The notes: generated from the sequence alone by a model not told the origin. Positions 36,024 through 45,638 are shown, counted from the stretch's first letter. The stretch is 64,000 nt of DNA from Lachnoanaerobaculum orale (GCF_003862485.1 NZ_RRCM01000001.1:185889-249888), one strand, 5' to 3'. Translations and numbers: made by a program.

Positions 36024-37135
36024 TTAGAAAGCTTGCAAAAGATTTTGCTGAGAAAGAACTTACGAAGGAATTACTCGATGAAGTGGAAGAGACAGGGGTA
36101 TTTCCGGAGGAAGTATTGCAGAAGATGGCTAAGGCCGGATTCTTTGGAATAAAGATTCCAAAAGAACTTGGTGGACAAGGAGCGGATGCAAGAAGCTATG
36201 TCCTTGTAATGTCGGAAATAGCAAAGGCATCAGGTGTTGCCAGTATATATGTATCAAGCCCTAATTCGCTCTCAGGTGGTCCGTTGTTGATAGCCGGAAA
36301 TGATGAGCAAAAGAAAAAGTATCTAACTCCGGTTGTTAAAGGTGAAAAGAAACTTGCGTTTGCTTTAACTGAGCCGGGTGCAGGATCTGATGCTGCAGGT
36401 ATGACTACAACAGCGGTAAAAGATGGAGATTATTATATATTAAATGGAAGAAAATGCTTTATAACAATGGCTCCTTTATCCGATTATGCAGTTGTTTTTG
36501 CAAAAACAGATATGACAAAGGGAACAAGAGGTGTAAGTGCATTTGTAATTGATATGAAACAGGAAGGTGTCAGTTGCGGAAAGCACGAAGATAAGATGGG
36601 ACTTATCGGATGTGCAACATCTGATATTGTTATGGAAAATGTCAGAGTGCATAAATCAGACATGCTTGGAGAGGAGGGTAAAGGATTTAATCTTGCTATG
36701 GCTACACTTGATACAGGTAGACTTGGTGTTGCATCACAGGCAATCGGTGTTGCTGAAGCATGTTTGGAAGAGGCGTGTAAATACGCAAAAGAAAGAAAAC
36801 AGTTCGGAAAGAACATAGGCGCATTCCAGGCTATAGGATTTACAATAGCGGATATGGCAACAAAACTTGAAGCGGCAAAGCAATTGACATATAGAGCTGC
36901 ATATATGATGGATACAAAGCAGGATTCGGGTATGGCTGCCAGTATGGCAAAACTCTATGCAACAGAAATTTGTAATGAAATAGCTGCAAAGGCTGTACAG
37001 ATACATGGTGGATACGGATATATCAAAGATTATAAGGTTGAAAGAATGTATCGTGATTGTAGAGTATTTACTATATATGAAGGAACAAGTCAGGTTCAAC
37101 AGATTGTTATCAGCTCAAAACTACTAAGGAAATAA
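35987..37135 (+). CDS. Acyl-CoA dehydrogenase (enoyl-CoA reductase, AcdA/CarC-like)
   Basis: FAD enzyme that, with ETF, reduces an enoyl-CoA (2,3-double bond). It has LTEPGAGSDAAGM (flavin/substrate loop near 125), GYGYIKDYKVERMYRD near 345 and the catalytic Glu in TIYEGTSQVQQ near 368. 382 residues. The start lies inside the ligase 3' end, with AAAGGAGA upstream, and homology begins immediately. With EtfBA next door it works in the reductive direction, as in propionyl-, isocaproyl- or phenylpropionyl-type fermentations. Confidence 0.94.
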   Translation: MSECYFTEQHELIRKLAKDFAEKELTKELLDEVEETGVFPEEVLQKMAKAGFFGIKIPKELGGQGADARSYVLVMSEIAKASGVASIYVSSPNSLSGGPLLIAGNDEQKKKYLTPVVKGEKKLAFALTEPGAGSDAAGMTTTAVKDGDYYILNGRKCFITMAPLSDYAVVFAKTDMTKGTRGVSAFVIDMKQEGVSCGKHEDKMGLIGCATSDIVMENVRVHKSDMLGEEGKGFNLAMATLDTGRLGVASQAIGVAEACLEEACKYAKERKQFGKNIGAFQAIGFTIADMATKLEAAKQLTYRAAYMMDTKQDSGMAASMAKLYATEICNEIAAKAVQIHGGYGYIKDYKVERMYRDCRVFTIYEGTSQVQQIVISSKLLRK

Positions 37136-37147
37136 TGGAGGATACAA

Positions 37148-37936
37148 ATGAAAATATGTGTATGTGCTAAACAGGTTCCTGATACAAATGAAGTAAGAAT
37201 TGATCCTGTTAAGGGAACATTGATAAGAGAAGGAGTGCCTTCAATATTAAATCCGGATGATGCAAATGCTTTGGAAGCCGCACTTCAACTAAAAGATGAA
37301 TATAAAGATACTACAATATCAGTTATAAGCATGGGACCCCCACAAGCAACATATATGCTGAGAGAATGTCTTGCTATGGGTGCAGATGAAGCAGTTCTTT
37401 TGAGTGACAGGGCATTTGGTGGTGCCGATACCTGTGCTACATCTACAACAATTGCAGCAGGTATTAAGATGCTTGGTGATGTGGATATTATATTTGGAGG
37501 TAGACAGGCTATTGACGGAGATACTGCTCAAGTTGGACCACAGGTTGCTATGAGACTTGGAATTCCTGTAGTTACATATGTACAGAAAATTGTAGAATAC
37601 ACAGGAGATAAAATAAAAGTACAAAGACAATTGGAAGACGGTTATGAAGTTATAGAAGTGAAATTACCTTGCTTCCTTACTTGCGTAAAAGAATTAAATG
37701 AGCCAAGATATATGAGTGTCGGTGCGATTGTTGATGCTTACAAAAAAGATATTAAAATATATAATCATGAAGATGTAAAACTTGATCCTAAGGATTGTGG
37801 ACTGAATGCTTCTCCAACACAGGTATTTAGATCTTTTACACCCCCTGTTAAGGGAAAAGGTGAAATGCTTCAAGGAAGTAATAAAGATATGGCAAAGCAG
37901 CTCGTTGTTAAACTTAAGGAAAAACATTTGATTTAA
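37148..37936 (+). CDS. etfB: Electron transfer flavoprotein beta subunit
   Basis: Binds AMP or, in bifurcating ETFs, a second FAD, and exchanges electrons with NADH. It shows the family N-terminus [19 protein letters not shown], then [15 protein letters not shown] (near 118) and [16 protein letters not shown] (near 176). 262 residues, GGAGGATAC upstream. 12 bases after the dehydrogenase gene. Confidence 0.96.
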   Translation: MKICVCAKQVPDTNEVRIDPVKGTLIREGVPSILNPDDANALEAALQLKDEYKDTTISVISMGPPQATYMLRECLAMGADEAVLLSDRAFGGADTCATSTTIAAGIKMLGDVDIIFGGRQAIDGDTAQVGPQVAMRLGIPVVTYVQKIVEYTGDKIKVQRQLEDGYEVIEVKLPCFLTCVKELNEPRYMSVGAIVDAYKKDIKIYNHEDVKLDPKDCGLNASPTQVFRSFTPPVKGKGEMLQGSNKDMAKQLVVKLKEKHLI

Positions 37937-37946
37937 GGGGGAGAAT

Positions 37947-39128
37947 ATGTCAGTTGTAGTTATCGAAAAAGATTGTCGAGGATGTACTAAATGCGTTAAA
38001 TCTTGTCCATTTGATGCTATTACTATGGAAAATAAAAAGGCAGTTATCGGAATCGCATGTACAAGCTGTGGAACATGTATAGAAGTATGCCCGTTTGATG
38101 CTATAGTAAAAGATGAAGTTGAAAAAGAAGAGCATGATTTATCATTATATCATGACATTTGGGTATTTGCTGAACAAAGACAGGGACAATTACAGGATGT
38201 AGCTTTAGAACTTTTGGGAGAAGGAAAAAAGCTGGCAGATGCAAGAGGTTGTCAGCTATGTGCTGTTGTTTGCGGATCGAATCTTACAAATATTGTTGAT
38301 GAGCTCTTTGCACATGGTGCTCAAAAAGTATATTATATTGAGGATGAAAGACTGAACCAATATACTACAGACGGATATTCAATAGCAATAGGTGATGCTA
38401 TAGAACAATATAAGCCGGAAATAGTTTTACTCGGCGCGACTCATATCGGTAGAGACTTAGGTCCATGCTTGGCTGTAAACTGTAATACAGGTCTTACAGC
38501 AGACTGCACAAAGCTTGAAATAAATGAAGAAACTAAAGGAATTATGCAGACAAGACCGGCATTCGGCGGTAACTTGATGGCAACTATAGTTTGCCCTAAT
38601 CATAGACCGCAAATGTCTACAGTAAGACCGGGAGTAATGGAAAAGGCTGAAAGAGTAGATGGTGCAAAGGGTGAACTTATAAGAGTACAGACAAAGTTAA
38701 AAGACGAAGATATTAGAACAAAGGTATTGGAAGTAATAAAAACTGTACAGGAAAAAGTTTCACTTACAGATGCGAAGGTAATTGTTTCGGGTGGAATGGG
38801 CCTTGGAAATGCTGAAGGATTCAAGTTACTGGAAAGACTGGCAAAAGCTTTCGGTGGTACTGTTGCTGCTTCAAGAGCTGCGGTAGATGCAGGTTGGATT
38901 GATCATGCTTACCAGGTTGGTCAGACAGGAACTACAGTAAAGCCAAGTATATATTTTGCATGTGGAATTTCAGGTGCTATACAGCATGTAGCCGGTATGC
39001 AAAACTCGGATCTTATTATAGCAATAAATACTAATGAAAATGCTCCTATTTTTGATATTGCAGATATAGGAATGACAGGAGATTTATATAAAATTATTCC
39101 TGATATATTAGAAGAATTAAACGCATAA
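37947..39128 (+). CDS. etfA: Electron transfer flavoprotein alpha subunit with N-terminal ferredoxin domain
   Basis: FAD-carrying ETF subunit extended at the N-terminus by a two-[4Fe-4S] ferredoxin domain: [15 protein letters not shown] (near 10-24) and [15 protein letters not shown] (near 37-51). The ETF part has [15 protein letters not shown] [11 protein letters not shown], the FAD-binding [14 protein letters not shown] and [19 protein letters not shown]. 393 residues. The same fusion is known from CarE of caffeate-reducing Acetobacterium. It may connect the complex to ferredoxin. Confidence 0.95.
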   Translation: MSVVVIEKDCRGCTKCVKSCPFDAITMENKKAVIGIACTSCGTCIEVCPFDAIVKDEVEKEEHDLSLYHDIWVFAEQRQGQLQDVALELLGEGKKLADARGCQLCAVVCGSNLTNIVDELFAHGAQKVYYIEDERLNQYTTDGYSIAIGDAIEQYKPEIVLLGATHIGRDLGPCLAVNCNTGLTADCTKLEINEETKGIMQTRPAFGGNLMATIVCPNHRPQMSTVRPGVMEKAERVDGAKGELIRVQTKLKDEDIRTKVLEVIKTVQEKVSLTDAKVIVSGGMGLGNAEGFKLLERLAKAFGGTVAASRAAVDAGWIDHAYQVGQTGTTVKPSIYFACGISGAIQHVAGMQNSDLIIAINTNENAPIFDIADIGMTGDLYKIIPDILEELNA

Positions 39129-39140
39129 TTAAGGATATAG

Positions 39141-39182
39141 AAAGTCATAGAAACAGAATCGTCTCTGGTTCTATGACTTTTC
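39141..39182 (+). terminator. Terminator of the etfBA operon
   Basis: AAAGTCATAGAA pairs perfectly with TTCTATGACTTT around a 16-base loop and ends in TTTT, 13 bases after etfA. It also faces the end of the minus-strand rpiB paralog. Confidence 0.88.
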
Positions 39183-39244
39183 TAATGCTTAAATATTATT
39201 ATTTTGATATTTATTTAATTTGATTCTTGACTTACTTTTATGTT

Positions 39245-39685
39245 TTATCTTTCTAAATCATATTTTCTAAATGCGTTTACTTTGGGTTGGGATGGACATC
39301 CCGGTTCGAATTCATTTGTTAGAAATGCTTCTATTAGCTCTTCCCTAAGCTTACTCCCAATGGTAAACGCACCTAAACATGCAATATTTGCATCGTTGCT
39401 TAATATGGCTCGTTTAGCGGAATATATATCAGATATGAGTGCTGCATATGCTCCTTTAACCTTATTAGCGGCAATAGATACACCTATTCCGGTACCACAA
39501 ATTAATATGCCTCTGTCAAAATCTCCACAGGCTACAGCTTCTGCTACTTCTATGGCTACGTTAGCATATATTGGATCGGTACTTCCAAAGTCTTTAAATT
39601 TTCCGATACGTCTTTTTTCAATAAACTTTATTATTTCTTCCTTTGCAGTTTGTGCATTCGGATCACAACCGATAGCAATTTTCAT
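39245..39685 (-). CDS. rpiB: RpiB/LacAB-family sugar-phosphate isomerase (tetrulose-phosphate-type, copy 1)
   Basis: Aldose-ketose phosphate isomerase of 146 residues. The catalytic Cys is kept in GILICGTGIGVSIAANK (near 65). The His residues typical of ribose-5-phosphate isomerase B are gone: SDHxG is GCDPNA, DYPHYA is PIYANVA, and RQHND is ILSNDAN. This points to a different substrate, such as erythrulose 4-phosphate as for EryI/DerI. A close paralog lies at 56615-57055. Last gene of the KdgT/PdxA unit. Confidence 0.85.
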   Translation of the reverse strand: MKIAIGCDPNAQTAKEEIIKFIEKRRIGKFKDFGSTDPIYANVAIEVAEAVACGDFDRGILICGTGIGVSIAANKVKGAYAALISDIYSAKRAILSNDANIACLGAFTIGSKLREELIEAFLTNEFEPGCPSQPKVNAFRKYDLER

Positions 39686-39747
39686 TATTTACCCCTTCTC
39701 TAATATAAATATTGTATGTATTTTGTTTTTAGGTTGCATCAATGGGA

Positions 39748-40284
39748 CTACCTAATATAAATTTTATCATGGTTCATATTATCAAATGTTAATTTCATAA
39801 TTTTTAGAAAATTGTTTCTAAAATCTTGTTTTGGTATAACATATGCATTGTTATCATTAATAAAAAATGCAATAGTTTTAGGAGTAGAAACAACTTTAGA
39901 TAAGTCTTTCCAAAGATATGTGGAGCCGGAATTTGTACTATTGGAATTCTCCATGTAATCCTTAGTGATACCGTTATTATCAAAACTATATCTTATGTTA
40001 AGAATGGATTCGTTATTTCTTACATATTTTTTTGCACTTACAAATAAATGTATAGGCGTATATATAAGAATACATATTCCTATGGAAACTAATAACAAAG
40101 ATATTTGTAATGAGAAAGTACCATTTCTCAGATGCAATCCGGCTATAATTAATATACTTAATCCAGACATATTAACCAGAAAACCTGATAGTTTGGAATA
40201 AGTCTGATGTAATGTAAAGTCATAAATATATTCTGCATTTAACTTTGAATTCACTAATATGTTGGTATTATTATCTGGTGCCAT
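39748..40284 (-). CDS. YcxB-like membrane protein
   Basis: 178 residues, two membrane helices (about 37-58 and 62-84) followed by a soluble YcxB-type domain (IRYSFDNNGITKDY, YLWKDLSKVVSTPKTIAFFIND, AYVIPKQDF). Function unknown. The start lies 3 bases after the kdgT stop, with GGAGGA further upstream than ideal, so it is probably coupled to kdgT. A second YcxB-like gene follows the second rpiB copy (57245-57712). Confidence 0.65.
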   Translation of the reverse strand: MAPDNNTNILVNSKLNAEYIYDFTLHQTYSKLSGFLVNMSGLSILIIAGLHLRNGTFSLQISLLLVSIGICILIYTPIHLFVSAKKYVRNNESILNIRYSFDNNGITKDYMENSNSTNSGSTYLWKDLSKVVSTPKTIAFFINDNNAYVIPKQDFRNNFLKIMKLTFDNMNHDKIYIR

Positions 40285-40287
40285 ATG

Positions 40288-41316
40288 CTAAATAGCTGAT
40301 CCTCCTTTCCAACCTTGTGGAGAGTAAATACCAATCTTGTGTTTTCTCATGAAATTATCAAAGAAGGCAACAATAAATGGACAGATAAACAAGGTTATAA
40401 TTGATGCGGTTGCACATTGAGCAGTAGCACTTTCCATATATGGAGCCAGTGTCGGGTCAGCTTCAGCTACTGCAGCAGGTGTCATAGCAGAGTTTAGCGC
40501 TGTTGTACCAATTGCTGCTCCCATTGCATTCCTCTCTTTTTTTGGTAGAAGAAGATTGAAAACAAAAAAGAATATTATAGCGGTTGCAGCAGAAATTAGA
40601 CCTAAAATAATACCTGAGGCACCTGCAGTAACAATAGTTGATATATTAGTTTTTGATCCAATGGAAATTGTCATAAAAAATGTGATTATTGGTTGTGCTG
40701 TAGAGCAAGCTTTTCTAAACTCTTTATCAACATTTCCCCAGATAAAACCAATTAATAGTGGAACAAGTGTAGCAATTAAGCTCATAAAAGGTATAGAGGC
40801 TAATCCTGTTGCACCTAGTGCTACTAAAGTGAAAAAAGGCCCATCATTAAGCGATAGTATTGAAATAGCACCGGTATCTGTTGCGTTTCCAAACTGTGAT
40901 GATAATGAAATATATAGGGAACCGTTGGAGTTTGTAATGGCTGCAATAAATACAAATGGTGTAATTCCAAGGAAGCCGGCTTCACCAAAAATTTTCCCTA
41001 CAAAAAGTCCAAATGCAACGCCTAATAGAAATTTTATACCGGTCAAGGTTATGCCTTTGTATAGAGGCATTCCAACTTGCTTAATATTTATTGCTGAACC
41101 ACATACAATTAAAAATAGTCCCATCATAGCTGCATTACCGTTATAAAACAGTGCTGTTACGTATCCACCAATCTGGAAAGCGCTTGGAAAAAATGTGGCA
41201 ATAATTACAGCTATAACCAGAGGTATTATAACCAGACCGCCGGGTATTTTTTTCATTTTATTTAAAATATCTAAATCTTTCTTTTCTTCTTTATTCAAAG
41301 CAGTATTCTCACTCAT
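40288..41316 (-). CDS. kdgT: 2-keto-3-deoxygluconate permease family transporter
   Basis: Cation-coupled sugar-acid importer of about 10 helices. It has IKKIPGGLVIIPL-like N-terminus (here MKKIPGGLVIIPLVIAV), ITNSNGSLYISL (near 128), and GAAIGTTALNSAMTPAAVAEADP (key part GTTALNSAMTPAAVA, near 268). In operons with DUF1537 kinases and PdxA2 this family imports tetronates (D-threonate, D-erythronate) rather than ketodeoxygluconate. GAAAGGAT precedes the start. Confidence 0.88.
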   Translation of the reverse strand: MSENTALNKEEKKDLDILNKMKKIPGGLVIIPLVIAVIIATFFPSAFQIGGYVTALFYNGNAAMMGLFLIVCGSAINIKQVGMPLYKGITLTGIKFLLGVAFGLFVGKIFGEAGFLGITPFVFIAAITNSNGSLYISLSSQFGNATDTGAISILSLNDGPFFTLVALGATGLASIPFMSLIATLVPLLIGFIWGNVDKEFRKACSTAQPIITFFMTISIGSKTNISTIVTAGASGIILGLISAATAIIFFFVFNLLLPKKERNAMGAAIGTTALNSAMTPAAVAEADPTLAPYMESATAQCATASIITLFICPFIVAFFDNFMRKHKIGIYSPQGWKGGSAI

Positions 41317-41340
41317 TTTTGAAATCCTTTCATAATATGA

Positions 41341-42689
41341 TTATTTGGTTATTCTGGATGATTCTTTGAAGAGTCTGTCGACTATATCTAAAACTATTGA
41401 CTCATTTCCTGTAAGTCCGCCTTTACCGATAATAGGCATACCTTGGTACTTGCCAAGTATCCTACATACATATGTTTGTGGAATAACGTAGTCAAGTACT
41501 TCAATGCATTCAGCTTCCAGTTGGTAGCAAACATTTACCATTGTATCTCCGCCGGTTGTATAAATCCCTGCAATCTTATCACGACCTAAATCCTCAATTA
41601 TCCTGGCAACTATATTACCTAAACCTGAGTTGATACGATTAGCACTCATACCGGATGCGTAACCACGTTTTTTATCTTCAAAATCAAGGTTCAAGAGTTC
41701 ACCGTGCAAAGCTGTCTCAAGTAATATGACGCGAGGATTTTCTCTCTCAAAAACCGAGCGTACATGATTAAGTGTAACATCTATCTCTTCTAATGCAACG
41801 TCACCGCCATCAATGAGAGAAATAGGATTTATGGAGATTCTTTTATGACGATTATCTTGGCATAATACTTCCATTTGTTTTTTGGTAACAGGAGTGGCGC
41901 TTCCTGCTGCAATTAGAACAAACTTCCCTGTTTCATTGGCAGTTTCCATCGGTATATTATCTTTTTCTTCATGTATTAATTTTCGGCAGAAGGCTAATTT
42001 AGATGTAAATGGACCCGGATCTACAGCCAGTATATTCCACTTTAGTTCCAGACATGCTTTCGCGATTAATTCAATATGGTCTAATGTGACTGCATCAACA
42101 ACAATGATATCTGCACCATTATGTCTAGCTGCTTTGAGTGCCTTTTTAATTTCTATTTTACCTGAAAGAATACTTTCAAGTGTTACACAACCTATTTTCT
42201 TCTACTTTGTCCATCTAAGAGTTTTGGAATATAATTTTCCAAAACCGGAGTTCTAACGTCTTGTGCAACCGGAGTATCCACTAAAGCTACGCTATCTATA
42301 ATTGAGTACCCACCAACCAGTATTCTTTTTGACTGTGGCATAGCCGGAACAACCAATGCAACAGTTCCTTCATCCATGTAATCTAACATGGCGTCAATTT
42401 CAACTCCAATTCCACCGCGCATTGTTGTATCAATGCGTTTTGAGAAGAAACTAACGTTCATAGATTGTAATGTTTTTATTGCCTCACTAACTTTTTCAGA
42501 GGCTTCATCCGGTGGAAGAGCACGACTATTACTACTAATCAATATAGCATCAAGCGATGAGCTGTTAATGTTTGTTTTGGCTGCTTCTACGTTAAAAAAC
42601 ACAGTAGTTTTTGCACCGGATCTGGCTAAGAGCACTCCTGTAGTTGTAGCACCTGTCAAATCATCTGCTATTACACCTATATGTGGCAT
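41341..42689 (-). pseudogene. Four-carbon acid sugar kinase (DUF1537, DtnK/OtnK family), frameshifted
   Basis: Would phosphorylate a tetronate at O4. The N-terminal half (MPHIGVIADDLTGATTTG...) reads to a TAG at 42194-42192 after DGQSRRK. Sequence after the stop continues in the -1 frame as IGCVTLESILSGK and through DPGPFTSKLAF to the C-terminal half (VLIAAGSATPVT, YTTGGDTMVNV, GKGGLTGN) ending at 41341. One missing A in the run at 42195-42198 explains it: AGA AGA AAA TAG would become AGA AGA AAA ATA. All other parts are intact, about 449 residues in total. It may be a recent mutation, a sequencing error, or slippage. Confidence 0.85.
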
Positions 42690-42694
42690 ATTAA

Positions 42695-43717
42695 TCAACT
42701 CCTTTCATCAGAGGTGTGCATCATAGTAGCATACTCAGAAACGACCTTTGTAGATTCAATCATGCTTATACAGTTTGCTATACCCTTCCCGGCAATATCA
42801 AATGCTGTTCCATGATCTACAGAACTTCTTATAAAAGGAAGGCCGAAAGTTAATGTGACAGATTTTTCAAAATCCAGAGTTTTACAAGCAATATGGCCTT
42901 GGTCATGATATAAAGAAAGAATCGCAGAGAATTTTCCGGATTTGCCAATGTGAAATACAGAATCGGCCGGTACAGGTCCCGTACAGTTAATTCCAAGTTT
43001 TTTAGCTTCTTCTACAGCAGGAATTAAATCTGTTATTTCCTCAGTACCGAAAAGACCGTTGTCGCCACCGTGTGGGTTTAAGGCAGCAACAGCAATTAAA
43101 GGATTTTTGATTCCGACTTTGCGAAGTTCTTTATCTATATTTACAACATCTTCTAATACTTTATCTTTTGTTGCATATTTGCAAGCGTCTATTAATGACA
43201 TATGACGACTTACAAAGAAAACTCTAAGTTTATGACAAGAAAACATTGTTAAGGCATATGGAGAATTAGTAAAATCTTGGTACATCTCAGTATGACCGGG
43301 TTGGGTAATACCGACTAACTTAATTGCTCTTTTATGAATAGGGGCTGTTGAAATAGCATCTACTTTATTTTTCATACCAAGTTCGATAGATTTCATTATA
43401 AAATCTACAGACATTCTTCCGGCCAATTCTTGAACCTTTCCCCAAACTAATGAGTCAGTATCATAAGTACCTGTTTCAAGTACATCAATTATTCCATATT
43501 CATAGTTTGCTTCTGACGGATCATCGATTTTATGATACTGTAAGTCCTTTCCAAGTACTTTAGCAGCCTTTTCCAGAATTGCAATGCTACCGATAATGAA
43601 TGGGCGACATACATCATAGGTTTCATGTTCTAAAATAGTACCAATGCATATCTCAGGACCAATACCGGCAGGATCTCCCATTGTGATAGCTGTAATTGGT
43701 TTAAAAGTATTTTTCAT
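42695..43717 (-). CDS. pdxA2: 4-phosphotetronate dehydrogenase, PdxA2 family
   Basis: NAD-dependent oxidative decarboxylase of the PdxA family. Markers: ITMGDPAGIGPEI at the N-terminus, metal-binding histidines in QPGHTEMYQ (near 140), NPHGGDNGLFG (near 213) and SLYHDQGHIA (near 271), and SVDHGTAFDIAG. Next to a DUF1537 kinase and KdgT, the known role is conversion of D-threonate/erythronate 4-phosphate to DHAP, not vitamin B6 synthesis. 340 residues. First gene of the minus-strand operon, 5 bases before the kinase start. Confidence 0.9.
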   Translation of the reverse strand: MKNTFKPITAITMGDPAGIGPEICIGTILEHETYDVCRPFIIGSIAILEKAAKVLGKDLQYHKIDDPSEANYEYGIIDVLETGTYDTDSLVWGKVQELAGRMSVDFIMKSIELGMKNKVDAISTAPIHKRAIKLVGITQPGHTEMYQDFTNSPYALTMFSCHKLRVFFVSRHMSLIDACKYATKDKVLEDVVNIDKELRKVGIKNPLIAVAALNPHGGDNGLFGTEEITDLIPAVEEAKKLGINCTGPVPADSVFHIGKSGKFSAILSLYHDQGHIACKTLDFEKSVTLTFGLPFIRSSVDHGTAFDIAGKGIANCISMIESTKVVSEYATMMHTSDERS

Positions 43718-44020
43718 TTGAATTTCCTTTCTTTTGAATTACTTTTGTTATATTTCGATTTATTATAAATATATTATTATAATAACATAAAAAAATATTT
43801 TTTCTATATAAAAAAGTAAAAAAACAAAAAACGTTAATATAGACTAATTTTAAACTTTTTTTTGTATAAGTGCGATAGTTTTAAATAATATAGCTTTATT
43901 ATGAAGTATATGTTAAAAATAAAAATAATGGGATTAGTTCTTGAATTAGAGAAGTAAACTTTTGATTTAATTTCGATTTTATTATGTTATAATAGGTATA
44001 TTGTTAAGGAGGTACTTTTG
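43718..44020. promoter_or_regulatory. Divergent regulatory region with repeated ATTTCGATTT motif
   Basis: About 300 very AT-rich bases between pdxA2 (minus) and the TIM paralog (plus). ATTTCGATTTATTATAA (43752-43768) and ATTTCGATTTTATTATG (43970-43986) are near-identical and sit just upstream of each start. The right copy abuts a -10 hexamer TATAAT (43988-43993). They are candidate operators for the DeoR regulator encoded downstream. Confidence 0.5.
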
Positions 44021-44824
44021 ATGAAGAAAATATATTTTGGGACTAATTTAAAGATGTACAAAAATATACAGCAAACGGTAGATTACTTAAAAACATTAGC
44101 AAATGAAACAGCTGAGTTAGATAGAAAAAGATATGAATTATTTGTTATACCGTCATATACTGCTTTACCCGGTGCTACGGAATCTATTTCGCAGGAACAA
44201 GTAATTTTAGGTGCACAAAATATGGCATGGGAAGAAGAAGGACAATTTACCGGAGAGGTTTCACCCAAAATGCTGGAAGAGCTGGGCATAAATTTGGTGA
44301 TGATAGGTCACTCTGAAAGAAGGCATATTTTTCATGAGACAGATGATGAAGAGAATAAAAAAGTTATATGCGGAGTAAAAAATGGATTTATAGTTCTTCT
44401 TTGTATCGGTGAAACAGATAAAGATAAAATGGATGGGGTAAGCAATGAAGTTTTGCGTAGCCAGTTAATAAGAGGATTAAAAGGGATAAAGAAAGAAGAT
44501 GCAGGAAAAATTTGGATTGCATATGAACCGGTTTGGGCTATTGGTGTAAACGGTAAGCCGGCTTCTGAGGAATATGCAAATGCGAAGCACAAGGTAATTA
44601 GAGAATGTTTGTTAGAAATTTTTGGCAATTATGGAGAAGATGTACCTATTCTGTACGGAGGTAGTGTAAATCCACAGAATGCAAACTCTTTGATTGTACA
44701 ACCTTATATTGATGGATTGTTTGTTGGAAGAAGTGCATGGAATGCGAAAGAATTTGCACAGCTAATATTTAATACTATATGTAAATTAGAAAATTCCAAG
44801 GGCATAAATGATGAAAGTAGGTAA
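44021..44824 (+). CDS. Triosephosphate-isomerase paralog, EryH/LerI-like
   Basis: TIM-fold isomerase of 267 residues with the catalytic set intact: Asn-Lys in GTNLKMYK (near 8-11), His in GHSERRHIF (near 96) and Glu in IAYEPVWAIG (near 168). The phosphate loop of true TIM (GGASL) is GRSAWN, and GAQNMAW replaces GAQN-V. These features match my memory of L-erythrulose-1-phosphate isomerases (EryH, LerI) rather than housekeeping TpiA. ATG at 44021 is 7 bases from AGGAGGT. Followed closely by the DeoR gene. Confidence 0.8.
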   Translation: MKKIYFGTNLKMYKNIQQTVDYLKTLANETAELDRKRYELFVIPSYTALPGATESISQEQVILGAQNMAWEEEGQFTGEVSPKMLEELGINLVMIGHSERRHIFHETDDEENKKVICGVKNGFIVLLCIGETDKDKMDGVSNEVLRSQLIRGLKGIKKEDAGKIWIAYEPVWAIGVNGKPASEEYANAKHKVIRECLLEIFGNYGEDVPILYGGSVNPQNANSLIVQPYIDGLFVGRSAWNAKEFAQLIFNTICKLENSKGINDESR

Positions 44825-44827
44825 TTT

Positions 44828-45592
44828 GTGATATCAGTTAGAGAGGAACATATTTTAAATGAGCTCAACAGTAAGGGTACTGTAAGTGTACGAGAGTTAA
44901 GTAAAATATTGCAGTGTTCTGAGGTTACTATTCGAAATGACATAAAAAGAATGGAAGAAAAGGAATTGCTGATTCGAAAACATGGTGGTGCTATAAAAAA
45001 AGAAGAAGGACTTTTGTTATCAATTAGACCTGGAAATGTATATACAAGGAAAGATGAGAAGATTCGCATTGCAAACAAAGCATTTGAATATATCAAAGAT
45101 AAGGACACAATCTTTATTGATGATTCATCTATAGGATATTATCTGGCAAAAAGGATTTTAGAAGATGATTATTTGCATATTGTGGTTATTACAAATTCAT
45201 TGGCTGTAGCTGCGATTTTATCTAATTCACAAAATATTATTTTATATACGATTATAGGGCAAATTGGTGGAAAACTTCCATCAGCTGTAGGAGATTTAGC
45301 GATAGAAGCAATTTTAAAATTTAAAGCAGACAAAGCATTTATAAGTGCGCATGGTGTGAATTTTGAGGCAGGTGTTACATCTGTAGGATCACCTCAGATG
45401 CAAGTGAAAAAAGCTGTGCTGGATATTTCGGATAAAGTTTATTTAATGGTAGATAGTTCTAAGTTTGGAGGGGGATATGTATTGGTTGTATGTCCTCTTT
45501 CCAGAATAACAAAGACTATTACGGATAATGGCTTAGGGAGTGAGAATAGAGAATTAGCAAAGAAATATCTTGTGAATTTAGATATTGTATAA
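44828..45592 (+). CDS. DeoR-family transcriptional regulator
   Basis: Sugar-phosphate-responsive repressor. N-terminal helix-turn-helix (TVSVRELSKILQCSEVTIRNDI-type; VRELSKIL and SEVTIRNDI, 18-40) and a DeoRC ligand domain of the ISOCOT fold (FIDDSSIGYYLAK near 97, GGKLPSAVGDLA, VDSSKFG near 215). GTG start 3 bases after the TIM stop with AGTAGG upstream. 254 residues. Likely controls both divergent units. Confidence 0.9.
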   Translation: MISVREEHILNELNSKGTVSVRELSKILQCSEVTIRNDIKRMEEKELLIRKHGGAIKKEEGLLLSIRPGNVYTRKDEKIRIANKAFEYIKDKDTIFIDDSSIGYYLAKRILEDDYLHIVVITNSLAVAAILSNSQNIILYTIIGQIGGKLPSAVGDLAIEAILKFKADKAFISAHGVNFEAGVTSVGSPQMQVKKAVLDISDKVYLMVDSSKFGGGYVLVVCPLSRITKTITDNGLGSENRELAKKYLVNLDIV

Positions 45593-45607
45593 ATTTTAGT
45601 ATACTGT

Positions 45608-45638
45608 AAAAGGTTGTGGTAGTATTACAACCTTTTTT
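45608..45638 (+). terminator. Terminator after the DeoR gene
   Basis: AAAAGGTTGT pairs perfectly with ACAACCTTTT around a 9-base loop and runs into six Ts. Confidence 0.9.

Noticed and set aside
41341..41949. Independent 202-residue kinase-like gene
   Set aside because: It is the C-terminal half of the frameshifted DUF1537 kinase; coding continues upstream in the same frame to the A-run at 42195-42198.
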